NCBI GenBank assembly: GCA_964469555.1
Contig: CAYYAQ010000045.1
Location: forward strand, 1 to 34,985
Length of the DNA: 34,985 nt
Source: CAYYAQ01 sp964469555
GTDB taxonomy: Bacteria > Planctomycetota > UBA1135 > UBA2386
Direction of reading: 5' to 3'
In this document: positions 1 through 7,625 of the stretch, piece by piece
Numbering within the stretch: position 1 is the first letter of the stretch
Layout of the letters: each line of letters opens with the position of its first letter
Notes under the pieces: generated by a model
Seen by the model: the letters and a program-made list of their open reading frames with translations, nothing else
Databases searched by the model: none
Told to the model about the DNA's origin: nothing
Program-made: the position numbers and the translations under genes

Positions 1-30
1 CGCGTCACATGTCCGATCGAGGGGATTCAT
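1..30 (-). CDS. start of a probable anti-sigma factor gene (partial)
   Basis: On the minus strand an ATG at 30-28 overlaps the TGA stop (29-27) of the ECF sigma factor gene as ATGA, and the frame stays open to the window edge (MNPLDRTCDA). The 4-nt stop/start overlap implies translational coupling. In ECF operons the gene placed here is very often the cognate anti-sigma factor. Only ten residues are visible, so identity rests on position alone. Confidence 0.45.
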   Translation of the reverse strand, partial: MNPLDRTCDA

Positions 31-605
31 GACGCCCTCCAATTCGCACACGTCTCGAATGTCACGTCCGCCTCGAGGGTCTGACGAAGCGTGGCCCGCG
101 CGCGGTGCACGTGGCTCATCGCCGTGCCCTCCGGTATGCCGAGCAACGCCGAGATCTCGCGGTAGGACGTCGCCATCAGGGTCCGCAACAGGAAACAAGC
201 CCGCGGCGTCTCATCGATCTGTCGCAGGGCCCGTATCACCGCGTCGTCGAAGTGCTCCTGATCCGGTAGCAGCTGACCGCCACCGTCGATCTTCACGTCG
301 GCAACCGCCCGTGGCCCCGGGGCCTCCGCCAGCTCGTCGACACCGAACTCCTTGCTCCGGAAATGCCGCCGCGAATGGTTCAGCGCGGTGTACCGCACGA
401 TCTGCCCCATCCACGCCTCGAAGTTCGACCCCGCGTCGAAGGTCTCGAGGCGCTGCAATGCCGTGACCGCTGCCTCCTGCAGGATGTCCTCCGCGTAGGC
501 CGATCCGCCCAGTATCGCCGCGGCCACACACCACAGCTTGCGGCTGGCCGACTTCAGGGACGCGGCGAAACCGTCGGGTGAGAGTGTCTTGGAAGTCGAG
601 ACCAT
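27..605 (-). CDS. ECF-type RNA polymerase sigma factor
   Basis: 192-residue sigma-70 family protein of the short extracytoplasmic-function type. Region 2 spans about residues 10-75, with the EDILQEA segment followed by the NFEAWMGQIVRYTALNHSR helix. Region 4 spans about 130-180, with the helix-turn-helix YREISALLGIPEGTAMSHVH that reads the -35 element. I chose the ATG at 605 (MVSTSK). The frame is open upstream, but that extension would overlap the 3' end of the PepSY gene and looks non-coding. The gene follows the PepSY gene by 65 bp and overlaps a probable anti-sigma gene, so the arrangement resembles FecI-FecR-like units. The target regulon cannot be read from the sequence. Length and domain layout are normal for the family. 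Confidence 0.88.
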   Translation of the reverse strand: MVSTSKTLSPDGFAASLKSASRKLWCVAAAILGGSAYAEDILQEAAVTALQRLETFDAGSNFEAWMGQIVRYTALNHSRRHFRSKEFGVDELAEAPGPRAVADVKIDGGGQLLPDQEHFDDAVIRALRQIDETPRACFLLRTLMATSYREISALLGIPEGTAMSHVHRARATLRQTLEADVTFETCANWRAS

Positions 606-613
606 GGTCGAAA

Positions 614-630
614 GTCCGGTTCTGCCGGAC
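614..630 (-). promoter_or_regulatory. hairpin in the leader of the sigma factor gene
   Basis: On the minus strand GTCCGG-CAGAA-CCGGAC forms a perfect 6-bp stem with a 5-nt loop, followed by TTTC and ending 8 nt before the sigma factor ATG. It could be a weak terminator after the PepSY gene or a structure that covers the ribosome-binding region. The sequence cannot separate these options. Confidence 0.4.
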
Positions 631-670
631 CGATGTGTCCAGCTCGACCGACTATTGCCCGGGCGAGGTA

Positions 671-1201
671 TTAACTCCGATTTTCCGCCCGCAATCTTCG
701 CCGCTTCTTCCAGCCCGGGAAATACCAGATGTACAGCCCGCTCAGCACCAGGAAGACCAGCCCGCATGCCGCCACCGGCATCAGCCAGTCATGGGCCCAC
801 GACCCGTACAGCGAACCGTCGTGCAACCGCTCAAACCAGTCCGATCGGCGCATCTCGAGGCTCAGGATCTCGCCCGTCACCGCGTCCACCTGGATCTCCG
901 AGTAGTTGTGCACGGACCGGACCTTGTGCACCCGCTTGCTCGGGCGGAAGTCCACGCGGTCGATGTCCTCGACTGTCTTGAAGTCCGGATGGCCTTCGGC
1001 GAGCACGACCTCGAACAGCTTCTGGTTCGTGATGAACGACGACACGTCCCCCGATGCGCCGCTCTGCGTCCGCGGCTGGATCCACTCGTAGTCCTTCTTC
1101 AGCAGAAGAAAGATGCCCGTGATCGCGATATTCAAGAACACGACCCCGAGAACGATGCCCGTCCACTTGTGGGTGCTCCAGAGCAACTTGAACAGCTTCA
1201 T
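671..1201 (-). CDS. PepSY-associated transmembrane protein
   Basis: 176-residue inner-membrane protein. A first membrane segment lies at about residues 8-34, after the typical HKWTG element and running to ITGIFLLLKKDYEWIQP. A central periplasmic PepSY-like stretch has DAVTGEIL and the HDGSLYG motif. A second membrane segment follows near 140-162, with a basic cytoplasmic tail (WKKRRR). HKW..G, TGI.LL and HDG are hallmarks of the PepSY_TM family, members of which occur alone or fused to ferric reductases and near TonB-dependent uptake systems. This is a short, minimal member. I chose ATG 1201 (MKLFKLL); an upstream extension to 1240 would add 13 residues unlike the family. A TATGGT box lies at 1241-1236 on the same strand. 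It may be co-transcribed with the sigma factor. Substrate unknown. Confidence 0.8.
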   Translation of the reverse strand: MKLFKLLWSTHKWTGIVLGVVFLNIAITGIFLLLKKDYEWIQPRTQSGASGDVSSFITNQKLFEVVLAEGHPDFKTVEDIDRVDFRPSKRVHKVRSVHNYSEIQVDAVTGEILSLEMRRSDWFERLHDGSLYGSWAHDWLMPVAACGLVFLVLSGLYIWYFPGWKKRRRLRAENRS

Positions 1202-1316
1202 GCGGTGTGAATCGAACCGGGCAAAACGGCGAGGTACCATAGCCCTGCCTCACCCATGTTCCACCCGAGTTCGGCCCGATGTGCCGCGACCCCTCCCGGT
1301 GCCGGCCCCGGACTGT

Positions 1317-1322
1317 TACATT
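1317..1322 (+). promoter_or_regulatory. putative -10 box (TACATT)
   Basis: TACATT lies 9 nt before the ATG at 1332 and no Shine-Dalgarno is visible, which fits transcription starting at or very near the start codon. The 130-bp divergent region between the PepSY gene and this gene holds nothing else I can assign. Confidence 0.4.
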
Positions 1323-1331
1323 GTCGGCACG

Positions 1332-2138
1332 ATGCGTCGCACCATTCCCGCATTGCTCGCTCTGGCCGTCCTGTGCTCTGGCATCCTGTCTCCGAGGATC
1401 GCCGCCCAGAAGGTCAAGACGAAGCCGTCGAAGTCCAGCCCGACGGCGAGCGACGTCGATCCGAAGACAACCGCCGCCCGACGGGAGTATCGCGCCCGCG
1501 CCCGGCGCCTGGCCAACAGTGATGTCGTGGGACACTTCGTCCTCGCCCAGTGGTGCGGGAAGAAGAAACTCCCGCGCTGCGCCCGCTGGGAACTGCACGT
1601 GGTCCTGCGCGAGGCGCCGGACCACGTCGGTGCCCGCACGCTGCTCGGCCAGGCCTACCACGAAGGCAAGTGGCTGCACAAGAGCACCGCGATGAAGGCG
1701 AAGGGGTTGGTGAACGTGGACGGCAAGTGGATGCGCAAGTACGACGCCGTGCGTACTCGTGCCAGGCAAAAACACCGGCTCAGCGTGCAGCACCGGGCCA
1801 ACCTCCTCTTCGCGCGTCTCGCCGACCGGAATCCATCGATCCGCGCCGTCGCGCGTCGCAACCTCGAAGCGCTCGCCAAAGCGGAGAAGATGCCCGAGTT
1901 GCTGAAGCTCGCCAACCGAAAGGCGCGGGAGTACGGGGACTACTGGCGCGCGCGCGGCGGTTCCTACACGGCCTACACCGGACTGATCACGGTCAACGCG
2001 ACGCTCTCGACACTGGAGAGCATGCAGACCTTCACGACCAGCCTGGGGACAGGGTCGCCGGTCCGCCTGCAGCTGCCGCGGATGAAGACGATCTCCATCG
2101 GCACCACGGTCTCGGTGCCCCTCGGATTCGGACGCTAG
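1332..2138 (+). CDS. secreted protein of unknown function with planctomycete-type N-terminal repeat region
   Basis: 268 residues. Residues 1-25 are a Sec signal peptide (basic start, hydrophobic core, cleavage near IAAQ). A helical region at about 65-125 has the pattern 'gHFvLAqWc..k.l...A..el..vl...Pdh..AR.lLGq..heGkWl......kakGlvnvdGkWm', which precedes gluzincin-like domains in many planctomycete secreted proteins. A HEAT-like stretch (residues about 150-185) follows, and the protein ends soon after a short beta-rich tail with VPLGFGR. The peptidase-like half found in longer relatives is missing, so this is a stand-alone version. I chose ATG 1332 because it begins the signal peptide; the open frame upstream is non-coding. 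Function unknown. Confidence 0.7.
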   Translation: MRRTIPALLALAVLCSGILSPRIAAQKVKTKPSKSSPTASDVDPKTTAARREYRARARRLANSDVVGHFVLAQWCGKKKLPRCARWELHVVLREAPDHVGARTLLGQAYHEGKWLHKSTAMKAKGLVNVDGKWMRKYDAVRTRARQKHRLSVQHRANLLFARLADRNPSIRAVARRNLEALAKAEKMPELLKLANRKAREYGDYWRARGGSYTAYTGLITVNATLSTLESMQTFTTSLGTGSPVRLQLPRMKTISIGTTVSVPLGFGR

Positions 2139-2187
2139 CCCGGTCGAATTCCAGTTTTGCCCGGTTTGCGCCGAAGACGAGCGTGGC

Positions 2188-3801
2188 ATGCCCCCCCACG
2201 CACAATCTCCCCGTCCACGCCAACTGGATCGCATCGCCTTCGCCGTGATCGCCGTGCTCGGCTTCCTGGCCGCGGTCGGTCCGGTGACGACGAACGACTT
2301 GTTTTGGCACGTCGCGACCGGCGAACACCTGTATCGACTCCGCGAGTTCCCTGCACTCGACGTGTTCTCCTACACGGCGAACGACCTCCCGTGGTTCCTT
2401 CACGAATGGCTGACGCAGGTCATCTTCTTCGGCCTGCACGAACTAGGCGGGCTGCACGCTCTCCGGCTGTTCACCGGACTGATGTCTGTCGCCATCCTCT
2501 TCCTCGTCTGGCGCACCGCGAAACAACACCTGACGAACCCGGTCGCCGGAGTCGTGGTGTTGCTCGCGTTCGCGGTGCTCGGCACTTGCAGGTTCCAGGC
2601 GCGACCGACGCTGTTCAGCATTGCGTTCTTTCTCGGTCTGATCGCGTGGCTGGGCTCGCACCGAGGACCGTGGCGATTGCGGCACGCTGCGACGCTCGTC
2701 CTTTGCGTGGTCGTCTGGGTGAACCTGCACTCGGTCGGGCTCCTCGGCTTGACGGTGTATGGCGCATTCGCCACAGGTCACGTCGCTCGGGCCTGGCTCG
2801 CCCGTGAACCGGTCGCGAGCCATGTCCTCCGACATGCGCTGACCTTCGCCGTCGCCACGGGAGCGTCCTGCCTGAATCCCGCCGGCTGGCACCTCTTCGA
2901 CTTCGCCTTCCAGGACAAGAGCGAAGTGATGAACTTCCTCGTCGACGAATGGGGTGCGTTCCAGTTCGCGTTCGCCGACAACCCGCTGCTCACATTCGAG
3001 GCATACGTCGTCGTCCTCGGGATCCTCGCCACCGTCGTCATCACCTACCTCCTCACCGGAATCGCGCTGAACTCTCAGAGCGAGCGAAGGAGCAGTCCAG
3101 CCCTCCCTGACCCCGTCCACCTCGCGCTGCTGGCGCTGTGTCTGGCGGGCGGGCTGATGGCGCGGCGATTCCACTGGATGCTCGCGATCAGCCTACTCTT
3201 CGCAATGAGTCACCTCGCGACCCTGATCCGACACGGAATCCTCCTCCGCGTCCTGCGGCTCGCGCCCCTGCGCATCGCGGGTATCGTGACCGCGGTGACG
3301 CTGTTCGTGCTGCACTACAACCGCGACCTCCGTCACGAGAACCAACCGCTACACGAGGCGCTCCTCACCGCCGACTACTACACGCGCCAGATCGCGCCCT
3401 CCCTTGACCTGCCCGCCGTGCAGTTCATGCGCGACGCAGGGCTCGAAGGCAACGCGTTTTGCCACTACGGAAGCGGCGGCATGCTCACTTACTTCCTGTA
3501 CCCGAAGGTGAAGGTGTTCGTCGACAGTCGCGCCGACCTCTACCGGCGGCGCATCCTGCTGGAGTTCATGGCCGTGAGGGATGGACACCCAGACCAGCAA
3601 GAGATCCTCGATCAGCACGGGACCGATATCTACTTCCGGCACTGGGAGATCGCCGCCCTCCGTGCGCCGAGCGGTTGGACCAAGGTGTACGAGGGCCCAG
3701 ACGGCGAAGTCTGGCTGCGCAAGCACGACCGCAACCTCGAGAATCTGAAGCGGTGCAAGGCGTGGCATAGACGTTTCGGGCCCCAATCCGCGCCACGCTG
3801 A
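2188..3801 (+). CDS. polytopic membrane protein, GT-C glycosyltransferase-like
   Basis: 537 residues with about ten hydrophobic segments over residues 10-400 and a soluble C-terminal domain (about 410-537). The first external loop carries DLFWHVATGEHL and DVFSYTANDLPWFLHEWL. An acidic, tryptophan-rich loop after the first helix is typical of GT-C membrane glycosyltransferases that use lipid-linked sugars, and acidic residues there usually serve catalysis. The C-terminal domain (FCHYGSGGMLTYFLYPKVKV, then FVDSRADLY) resembles the periplasmic tail of such proteins. Substrate unknown, and the family could include non-enzymatic members. The ATG at 2188 is the first in frame and lies 49 bp after the preceding gene's stop; co-transcription is possible. 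Confidence 0.6.
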   Translation: MPPHAQSPRPRQLDRIAFAVIAVLGFLAAVGPVTTNDLFWHVATGEHLYRLREFPALDVFSYTANDLPWFLHEWLTQVIFFGLHELGGLHALRLFTGLMSVAILFLVWRTAKQHLTNPVAGVVVLLAFAVLGTCRFQARPTLFSIAFFLGLIAWLGSHRGPWRLRHAATLVLCVVVWVNLHSVGLLGLTVYGAFATGHVARAWLAREPVASHVLRHALTFAVATGASCLNPAGWHLFDFAFQDKSEVMNFLVDEWGAFQFAFADNPLLTFEAYVVVLGILATVVITYLLTGIALNSQSERRSSPALPDPVHLALLALCLAGGLMARRFHWMLAISLLFAMSHLATLIRHGILLRVLRLAPLRIAGIVTAVTLFVLHYNRDLRHENQPLHEALLTADYYTRQIAPSLDLPAVQFMRDAGLEGNAFCHYGSGGMLTYFLYPKVKVFVDSRADLYRRRILLEFMAVRDGHPDQQEILDQHGTDIYFRHWEIAALRAPSGWTKVYEGPDGEVWLRKHDRNLENLKRCKAWHRRFGPQSAPR

Positions 3802-3878
3802 TCCGAGTAGCCGACTTTCGCTCCTGGTTTTCGCAACACCGAGCGCCCTGACTGCGTAGGATCGACTTGTCCCACGCC

Positions 3879-4460
3879 ATGGCACGACCCAGAGAATTCG
3901 ACCGCGAAGAGGTCCTCGACAAGGCGATGCAGCTCTTGTGGGAGCGCGGCATCGAAGCGACGTCCATCCAGGACCTCGTGGACCACATGGGCATCGGTCG
4001 CGCGAGCATGTACGACACCTTCGGCTCAAAAGAGGCGCTCGTCTTCGAGGCGATGGACTGCTACGTCGAGCACATGAAGCAGGAGGTCTTCGGAGCTCTG
4101 GAACAACCCGGTCCCGCACGCGTCGTAATCCGCAACCTGTTCCTCTCGCTTCTCGAACGTGGCTTCGCGGGCAACACCAAGAGTTGCCTGATGGCCAAGT
4201 CCGCCATGATGTCCGGTCGCGAGAACGCGGAGATCATGAACCGCGTGTGCGAGTTCATGCACCTCGTCGAGGACGCGCTGCACACGGTGCTCGTGCGAGG
4301 CATGAAGGAAGGAGACTTCGACCAGAGCAAGAATCCGCGGGCCATCGCCCGGTTCCTGACCAACAGCATGCAGGGTATCAGCATCACCGCCCACTCGCGC
4401 GCCGAACGGGACGCCCTCGAAGACGTGGTCGAGATCACCCTCTCGGTGCTGGACCGTTAG
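3879..4460 (+). CDS. TetR/AcrR family transcriptional regulator
   Basis: 193 residues. The N-terminal helix-turn-helix domain (about residues 5-55) has the TetR signature: FDREEVLDKAMQLLWERG, then TSIQDLVDHMGIGRASMYDTFGSKEALV. The rest is a helical ligand-binding domain whose GNTKSCLMAKSAMM stretch matches the 'GCL' segment of the AefR/ComR-like branch. The inducer is unknown. A TTG at 3867 is in frame, but ATG 3879 gives the usual MARPREFD start. No inverted-repeat operator stood out upstream. The stop overlaps the stop of the convergent peroxiredoxin-like remnant by 4 nt (4457-4460). Confidence 0.9.
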   Translation: MARPREFDREEVLDKAMQLLWERGIEATSIQDLVDHMGIGRASMYDTFGSKEALVFEAMDCYVEHMKQEVFGALEQPGPARVVIRNLFLSLLERGFAGNTKSCLMAKSAMMSGRENAEIMNRVCEFMHLVEDALHTVLVRGMKEGDFDQSKNPRAIARFLTNSMQGISITAHSRAERDALEDVVEITLSVLDR

Positions 4461-4928
4461 CCGACCTGCAACTCGAGCTTCAAGAGACGTTCGCACTCCT
4501 TCAACAGCCAGGCCGGCTTGTTGAGGGGTTCGTGGCTGATGTCCTGCCAGCGGACCATGCCGTCGCTGTCGACCAGGAACATCCCATGGAGCGGCATTTC
4601 CTCGAAGTCGTCAAACGCGCGCCACTGCTGGAACACCTTCATCTCCGGATCGCTGACCATCGGAAAGGTGAATCGGTCCGCGGTCGAGCAACACCGCGAG
4701 GCCGACGCGGTGAGTCGCATCCAACAGGACACCCGTGAATCAACCCCTGCCGTAGATCGGATCAACCTCGCCGCGCACGACCGCCAACTCAGCGAGCTGC
4801 AGATCGTTCTTTTCGTAACTCTGAATCCAACGATGCAGGACCTACTCCAGACTCGGTCGAGCCTGACACACCGCGGAACCCGCACCCACGGCGACGACGA
4901 GCGGAGGCAGCGCGCGGAACAACCTCAT
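4457..4928 (-). pseudogene. degraded secreted peroxiredoxin/thioredoxin-like gene
   Basis: Minus-strand remnant. An ATG at 4928 opens a signal-peptide-like stretch (MRLFRALPPLVVAVGAGS) that hits TAG after 28 residues. The same frame then reads WIQSYEKNDLQLAEL, like the helix after the CxxC in peroxiredoxin-like proteins, and hits TGA. In another frame the C-terminal half is clear: FTFPMVSDPEMKVFQQWRAF, then MPLHGMFLVDSDGMVRW, to the stop at 4457. So the locus has two in-frame stops and at least one frameshift, and the redox-active cysteine region is absent. Family assignment rests on the 'f.f.mvSDpe..v...w' and 'g.FlVd.dG.vrw' motifs. It could be assembly error, but the lost active site argues for real decay. 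Confidence 0.55.
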
Positions 4929-4999
4929 CGTCGGCGAGTGTATCAGGAATCCTGGACTTCGGCTCGCTGCCCTGCGACTCTCAGGATCCGAAGCAAACC

Positions 5000-5500
5000 A
5001 TGAAACTACTCCTGGGAAACAAGAACTACTCTTCGTGGTCGATGCGCGCTGGCGTCGTCGACCACGCGTTCGACCTGCCCGTCGAAACGTCGATGCTCAG
5101 GCTCGACGAAGACGATGCGGCGAATCAAAAGCGCGAAGCCTCGCCAGCGGGGCGCGTGCCGATTCTGAAGGACGAGGACCTGACCGCCTGGGACTCACCC
5201 GCGATCTGCGAGTACCGGGCCGAGAAGTTCCCCGAACGCAACCTGTGGCCAGTCGATGCCGTCGACCGGGCACGAGCCCGCAGCCTGTGCGCCGAGATGC
5301 ACTCGGGATTCCCTGCGCAGCGGGAGCAGCTCCCGATGAACCTCCGGGCACAGAAGGAACCACGTCAGTGGCCGCAAGCGGTCGTCGACGATATCGAACG
5401 CATCGCCGAGATCCTCGGCGAGACCCGAAGGCCGTATCTCATCGGGGAGTTCTCGGTGGCCGACGCGTTCTTTCTGACGCGGATGGGGATCCAGGAGTAG
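5000..5500 (+). CDS. glutathione S-transferase-like protein, C-terminally short
   Basis: 166 residues. The thioredoxin-like N-terminal domain (residues 1-80) has the GST features GNKNYSSWSMRA, GRVPILKDEDL (cis-proline loop) and WDSPAICEYRAEKFPE (glutathione contact). The alpha-helical C-terminal domain begins with DRARARSLCAEMHSGF and contains PYLIGEFSVADAFFL, then stops about 45 residues before the usual family end (about 210-230). The next gene starts 6 bp downstream with an AGGAG ribosome-binding site spanning this stop, so the two are probably co-translated. The early stop suggests a deletion that removed the last helices. The fold core is intact, but activity is uncertain. Confidence 0.78.
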   Translation: MKLLLGNKNYSSWSMRAGVVDHAFDLPVETSMLRLDEDDAANQKREASPAGRVPILKDEDLTAWDSPAICEYRAEKFPERNLWPVDAVDRARARSLCAEMHSGFPAQREQLPMNLRAQKEPRQWPQAVVDDIERIAEILGETRRPYLIGEFSVADAFFLTRMGIQE

Positions 5501-5506
5501 CCCGAG

Positions 5507-5947
5507 ATGATCTTCACCAAGCGCTTCCGCTACCGGTTCGGCGACATCGATGACGCCGGCATCGCCTACTATCCGAGCTTCTTCCACTACTTCCACTGCG
5601 CCTTCGAGGACTGGTGGAGCGACGGGCTGAACGCGCCCTACGACGAGGTCCTCCACGACGAGAAGTTCGGCCTGCCCGCCGTGCACATCGAGAGCGACTT
5701 TCTCGTGCCGATCCGGTACGGCGACGAGCCAGACATCCACCTCGGCATCCTCGAGATGGGAACCACATCCGTGAAGTTCGCCTACTGGATGACTCTCGAG
5801 GGCGAGGACCGGCCCCTCTGCCGCGCGACGGTCACGACCGTGTCCGTGAACATGGAGACGTTCGCGAAGCAGCCGATCCCGGACAAGTGGCGCGAAGCGT
5901 TCGCCGCGTTCGTGATAGACGAATCCGAGTTCCCGGGCGCGACCTGA
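5507..5947 (+). CDS. hotdog-fold acyl-CoA thioesterase (4-hydroxybenzoyl-CoA thioesterase/YbgC-like)
   Basis: 146 residues, full length for the family. The motif RFGDIDDAGIAYYPSFFHYF at residues 10-29 matches the 'FGDcDpaGivfYpnyf' signature of the 4-hydroxybenzoyl-CoA thioesterase group; D15 is the expected catalytic aspartate. The rest follows the single-hotdog pattern (AVHIESDFLVPIRYGDEPDI, then CRATVTTVSV). It should hydrolyse an acyl- or aroyl-CoA in the cytoplasm; the substrate cannot be read. An AGGAG sits 9 nt before ATG 5507. The stop codon lies in the left arm of a terminator hairpin. Confidence 0.88.
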   Translation: MIFTKRFRYRFGDIDDAGIAYYPSFFHYFHCAFEDWWSDGLNAPYDEVLHDEKFGLPAVHIESDFLVPIRYGDEPDIHLGILEMGTTSVKFAYWMTLEGEDRPLCRATVTTVSVNMETFAKQPIPDKWREAFAAFVIDESEFPGAT

Positions 5948-5986
5948 TCTCTCGAACCTGCACCGGGCACAGATTCGAGAGATCAG
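5944..5986. terminator. bidirectional terminator-like hairpin
   Basis: Perfect 13-bp inverted repeat, CTGATCTCTCGAA at 5944-5956 and its complement at 5974-5986, with a 17-nt loop. It sits between two convergent genes (stops at 5947 and 6008) and contains the thioesterase TGA in its left arm. There is no T-tract, so intrinsic termination would be weak; it may also protect the 3' ends. Confidence 0.6.
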
Positions 5987-6007
5987 CCGCGGCTTGTCGC
6001 GAGCGCG

Positions 6008-7363
6008 CTAGCCGAGTCCGACGCCGAAGCCTTCTCGGTAGCTCTTCTTGATGTAGTTCTCCGCCTTGGCACAGTTCAGGGCTTCCAGCTTGTCGCTGTT
6101 CCAGTTGATCTTCTCGCCGGTACGGATGGAGACGTTGCCGAGGAGAACGGCTTCGGTCAGGGGACCCGCGTAGTCGAAGTTCGCGAGCGGCGCGGGACCG
6201 AATCCCTTGCACGCCGCGATCCACTCCACGTAGATCTTCTGCTCTTGGTCCGTCCCAGGACCGCGCTGCAGACTCACTTCAGCCGGCTTGAAGTCCGCGA
6301 ATTGACCCTTCGGGAAGTACTCCTGAAACTGGCCATAGTCGTCCACGGACAGGATCGTGCCCTTCTCGCCGACCATGATCGAGCCGCCCCTTCCGAGCGA
6401 CTTCTTGCCAGGCACGAGGTCGATGGACGGCTTGTTCGCCTTGCCGTTTATCTTGCCGTCGTACCAGGTCAACTTCACCGGTGGCAGATCGCCCCGCGCG
6501 GGGAACTCGTACACGATCTTCGAACCCTTCGGCGCGCTGTCGTTGTTGCACCCCGAGTGTTCGGCCTCGACGCTGGTCGGCATGCCGAGCTGCAGCGCCA
6601 TGTACGGCAGGTTCATCAGGTGGCACGCCATGTCGCCGAGCGCGCCGGTGCCGAAGTCCCAGTATCCGCGCCACGCGAACGGGGCGTAGCCTTTGCGGTA
6701 TGGACGCAAGGGCGCGGAGTTGAGCCACAGATCCCAGTGCAAGGTCTTCGGGATCGGGTCGACCTTCGGGTTTGGCGCCATGCCCTGGGGCCAGATCGGA
6801 CGATTCGTCCAGACGTGCACTTCGCGGACCTTGCCGATGGCGCCGGCGCGGACGGCCTCGACTCCCGCCCGGAATCCGTCGGTCCCGGTTCCCTGGTTGC
6901 CCATCGACGTGGTCACGCCCGTCTTCCGCGCCATCTCTGTCAGCAAGCGCGCCTCTTGCACCGTGTGCGTCAGCGGCTTCTGGCAGTAGATGTGCAACCC
7001 GAGATCCATCGCCATGACGGCGACGGGTGCGTGCGCGTGGTCCGGGGTCGAGATCACGACCGCGTCGAGTTTCTCCTTCTCGAGCATCACGCGGTAGTCT
7101 TTGTAGCGGCGAGCGTCGGGGTACTTCTTGTACGAACTGTCGGCCCGCTTCTCATCGACGTCGCACAGGGCGACGATGTTCTCACTCGCCACCCCCTTTG
7201 TGTCTCGCCTGCCCTTGCCGCCGGCTCCGACGATGCCGATGTTGAGCTTCTCGTTGGCCTTGAACGTGCGTCGCACGGATTCGCACGAGGGAAGAAAGAG
7301 CAGCGAGCCACCGGCAGCGGCCGAGAGCTTGATGAATTCGCGACGGTTGTTGTGATGTGTCAT
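6008..7363 (-). CDS. Tat-exported Gfo/Idh/MocA family oxidoreductase
   Basis: 451 residues. A twin-arginine signal lies at residues 6-27 (NNRREFIKLSAAAGG), ending in a cysteine (LPSC) that might be lipidated. The Rossmann domain begins NIGIVGAGGKG (residues 41-51), with the acidic ribose-binding CDVDEKR. The conserved CQKPLTHTVQEAR (residues 127 onward) is the variant of the EKP lysine motif of this family. The C-terminal domain has WDFGTGALGDMACHLM, typical of secreted planctomycete members. It should act outside the cytoplasm on a sugar or cyclitol with tightly bound NAD(P). Substrate unknown. The gene stands alone, convergent with the thioesterase. A TAATCT box lies at 7399-7394 upstream. 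Confidence 0.9.
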   Translation of the reverse strand: MTHHNNRREFIKLSAAAGGSLLFLPSCESVRRTFKANEKLNIGIVGAGGKGRRDTKGVASENIVALCDVDEKRADSSYKKYPDARRYKDYRVMLEKEKLDAVVISTPDHAHAPVAVMAMDLGLHIYCQKPLTHTVQEARLLTEMARKTGVTTSMGNQGTGTDGFRAGVEAVRAGAIGKVREVHVWTNRPIWPQGMAPNPKVDPIPKTLHWDLWLNSAPLRPYRKGYAPFAWRGYWDFGTGALGDMACHLMNLPYMALQLGMPTSVEAEHSGCNNDSAPKGSKIVYEFPARGDLPPVKLTWYDGKINGKANKPSIDLVPGKKSLGRGGSIMVGEKGTILSVDDYGQFQEYFPKGQFADFKPAEVSLQRGPGTDQEQKIYVEWIAACKGFGPAPLANFDYAGPLTEAVLLGNVSIRTGEKINWNSDKLEALNCAKAENYIKKSYREGFGVGLG

Positions 7364-7393
7364 GTTGAGAGCGAGGAGTTCTGGACGCCGCAG

Positions 7394-7399
7394 AGATTA
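7394..7399 (-). promoter_or_regulatory. putative -10 box (TAATCT) of the oxidoreductase gene
   Basis: TAATCTCTGCGGCG on the minus strand, 30 nt before the ATG. The box plus the following CTCTGCG-like initiator resembles the boxes found before 18385, 29143 and 33367. The rest of the 258-bp divergent intergenic region contains a T-run at 7435-7441 and a short leader ORF. Confidence 0.35.
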
Positions 7400-7547
7400 G
7401 CGGCGAGCCAGTCTGCACCCGCACGTGGACGCGCTTTTTTTACAATCGAGATCGGGCAACGTGCTCACCGGATTACCGATTGAATACAGCGGACTTCCTA
7501 TTCGCCAACTTGCGCGCCCCAGATAGACTGCCAGCCCTACCTCGCCA

Positions 7548-7625
7548 ATGGAAGTTGACGATCAGGTAGCCTCGCCCTGCGTCACGCCCGGCAAGAGAGA
7601 AACCAACCAGAGGGTACCCCCATGA
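7548..7625 (+). CDS. possible 25-residue leader ORF upstream of the barrel gene
   Basis: ATG 7548 opens a 25-codon frame whose TGA (7623-7625) overlaps the ATG of the outer-membrane barrel gene as ATGA. A TAGACT box at 7524-7529 would start transcription about 10 nt before it. The peptide (MEVDDQVASPCVTPGKRETN and five more residues) has no recognisable motif. The overlap could couple translation of the barrel gene to the leader, or it could be chance. Confidence 0.25.
   Translation: MEVDDQVASPCVTPGKRETNQRVPP

Noticed and set aside
831..2234. 467-codon minus-strand frame spanning two genes
   Set aside because: It runs antisense to a signal-peptide protein and through the PepSY gene in the wrong frame.
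3867..3878. TTG start for the TetR regulator
   Set aside because: ATG 3879 gives the usual MARPREFD beginning; the TTG adds four residues with no better ribosome-binding site.
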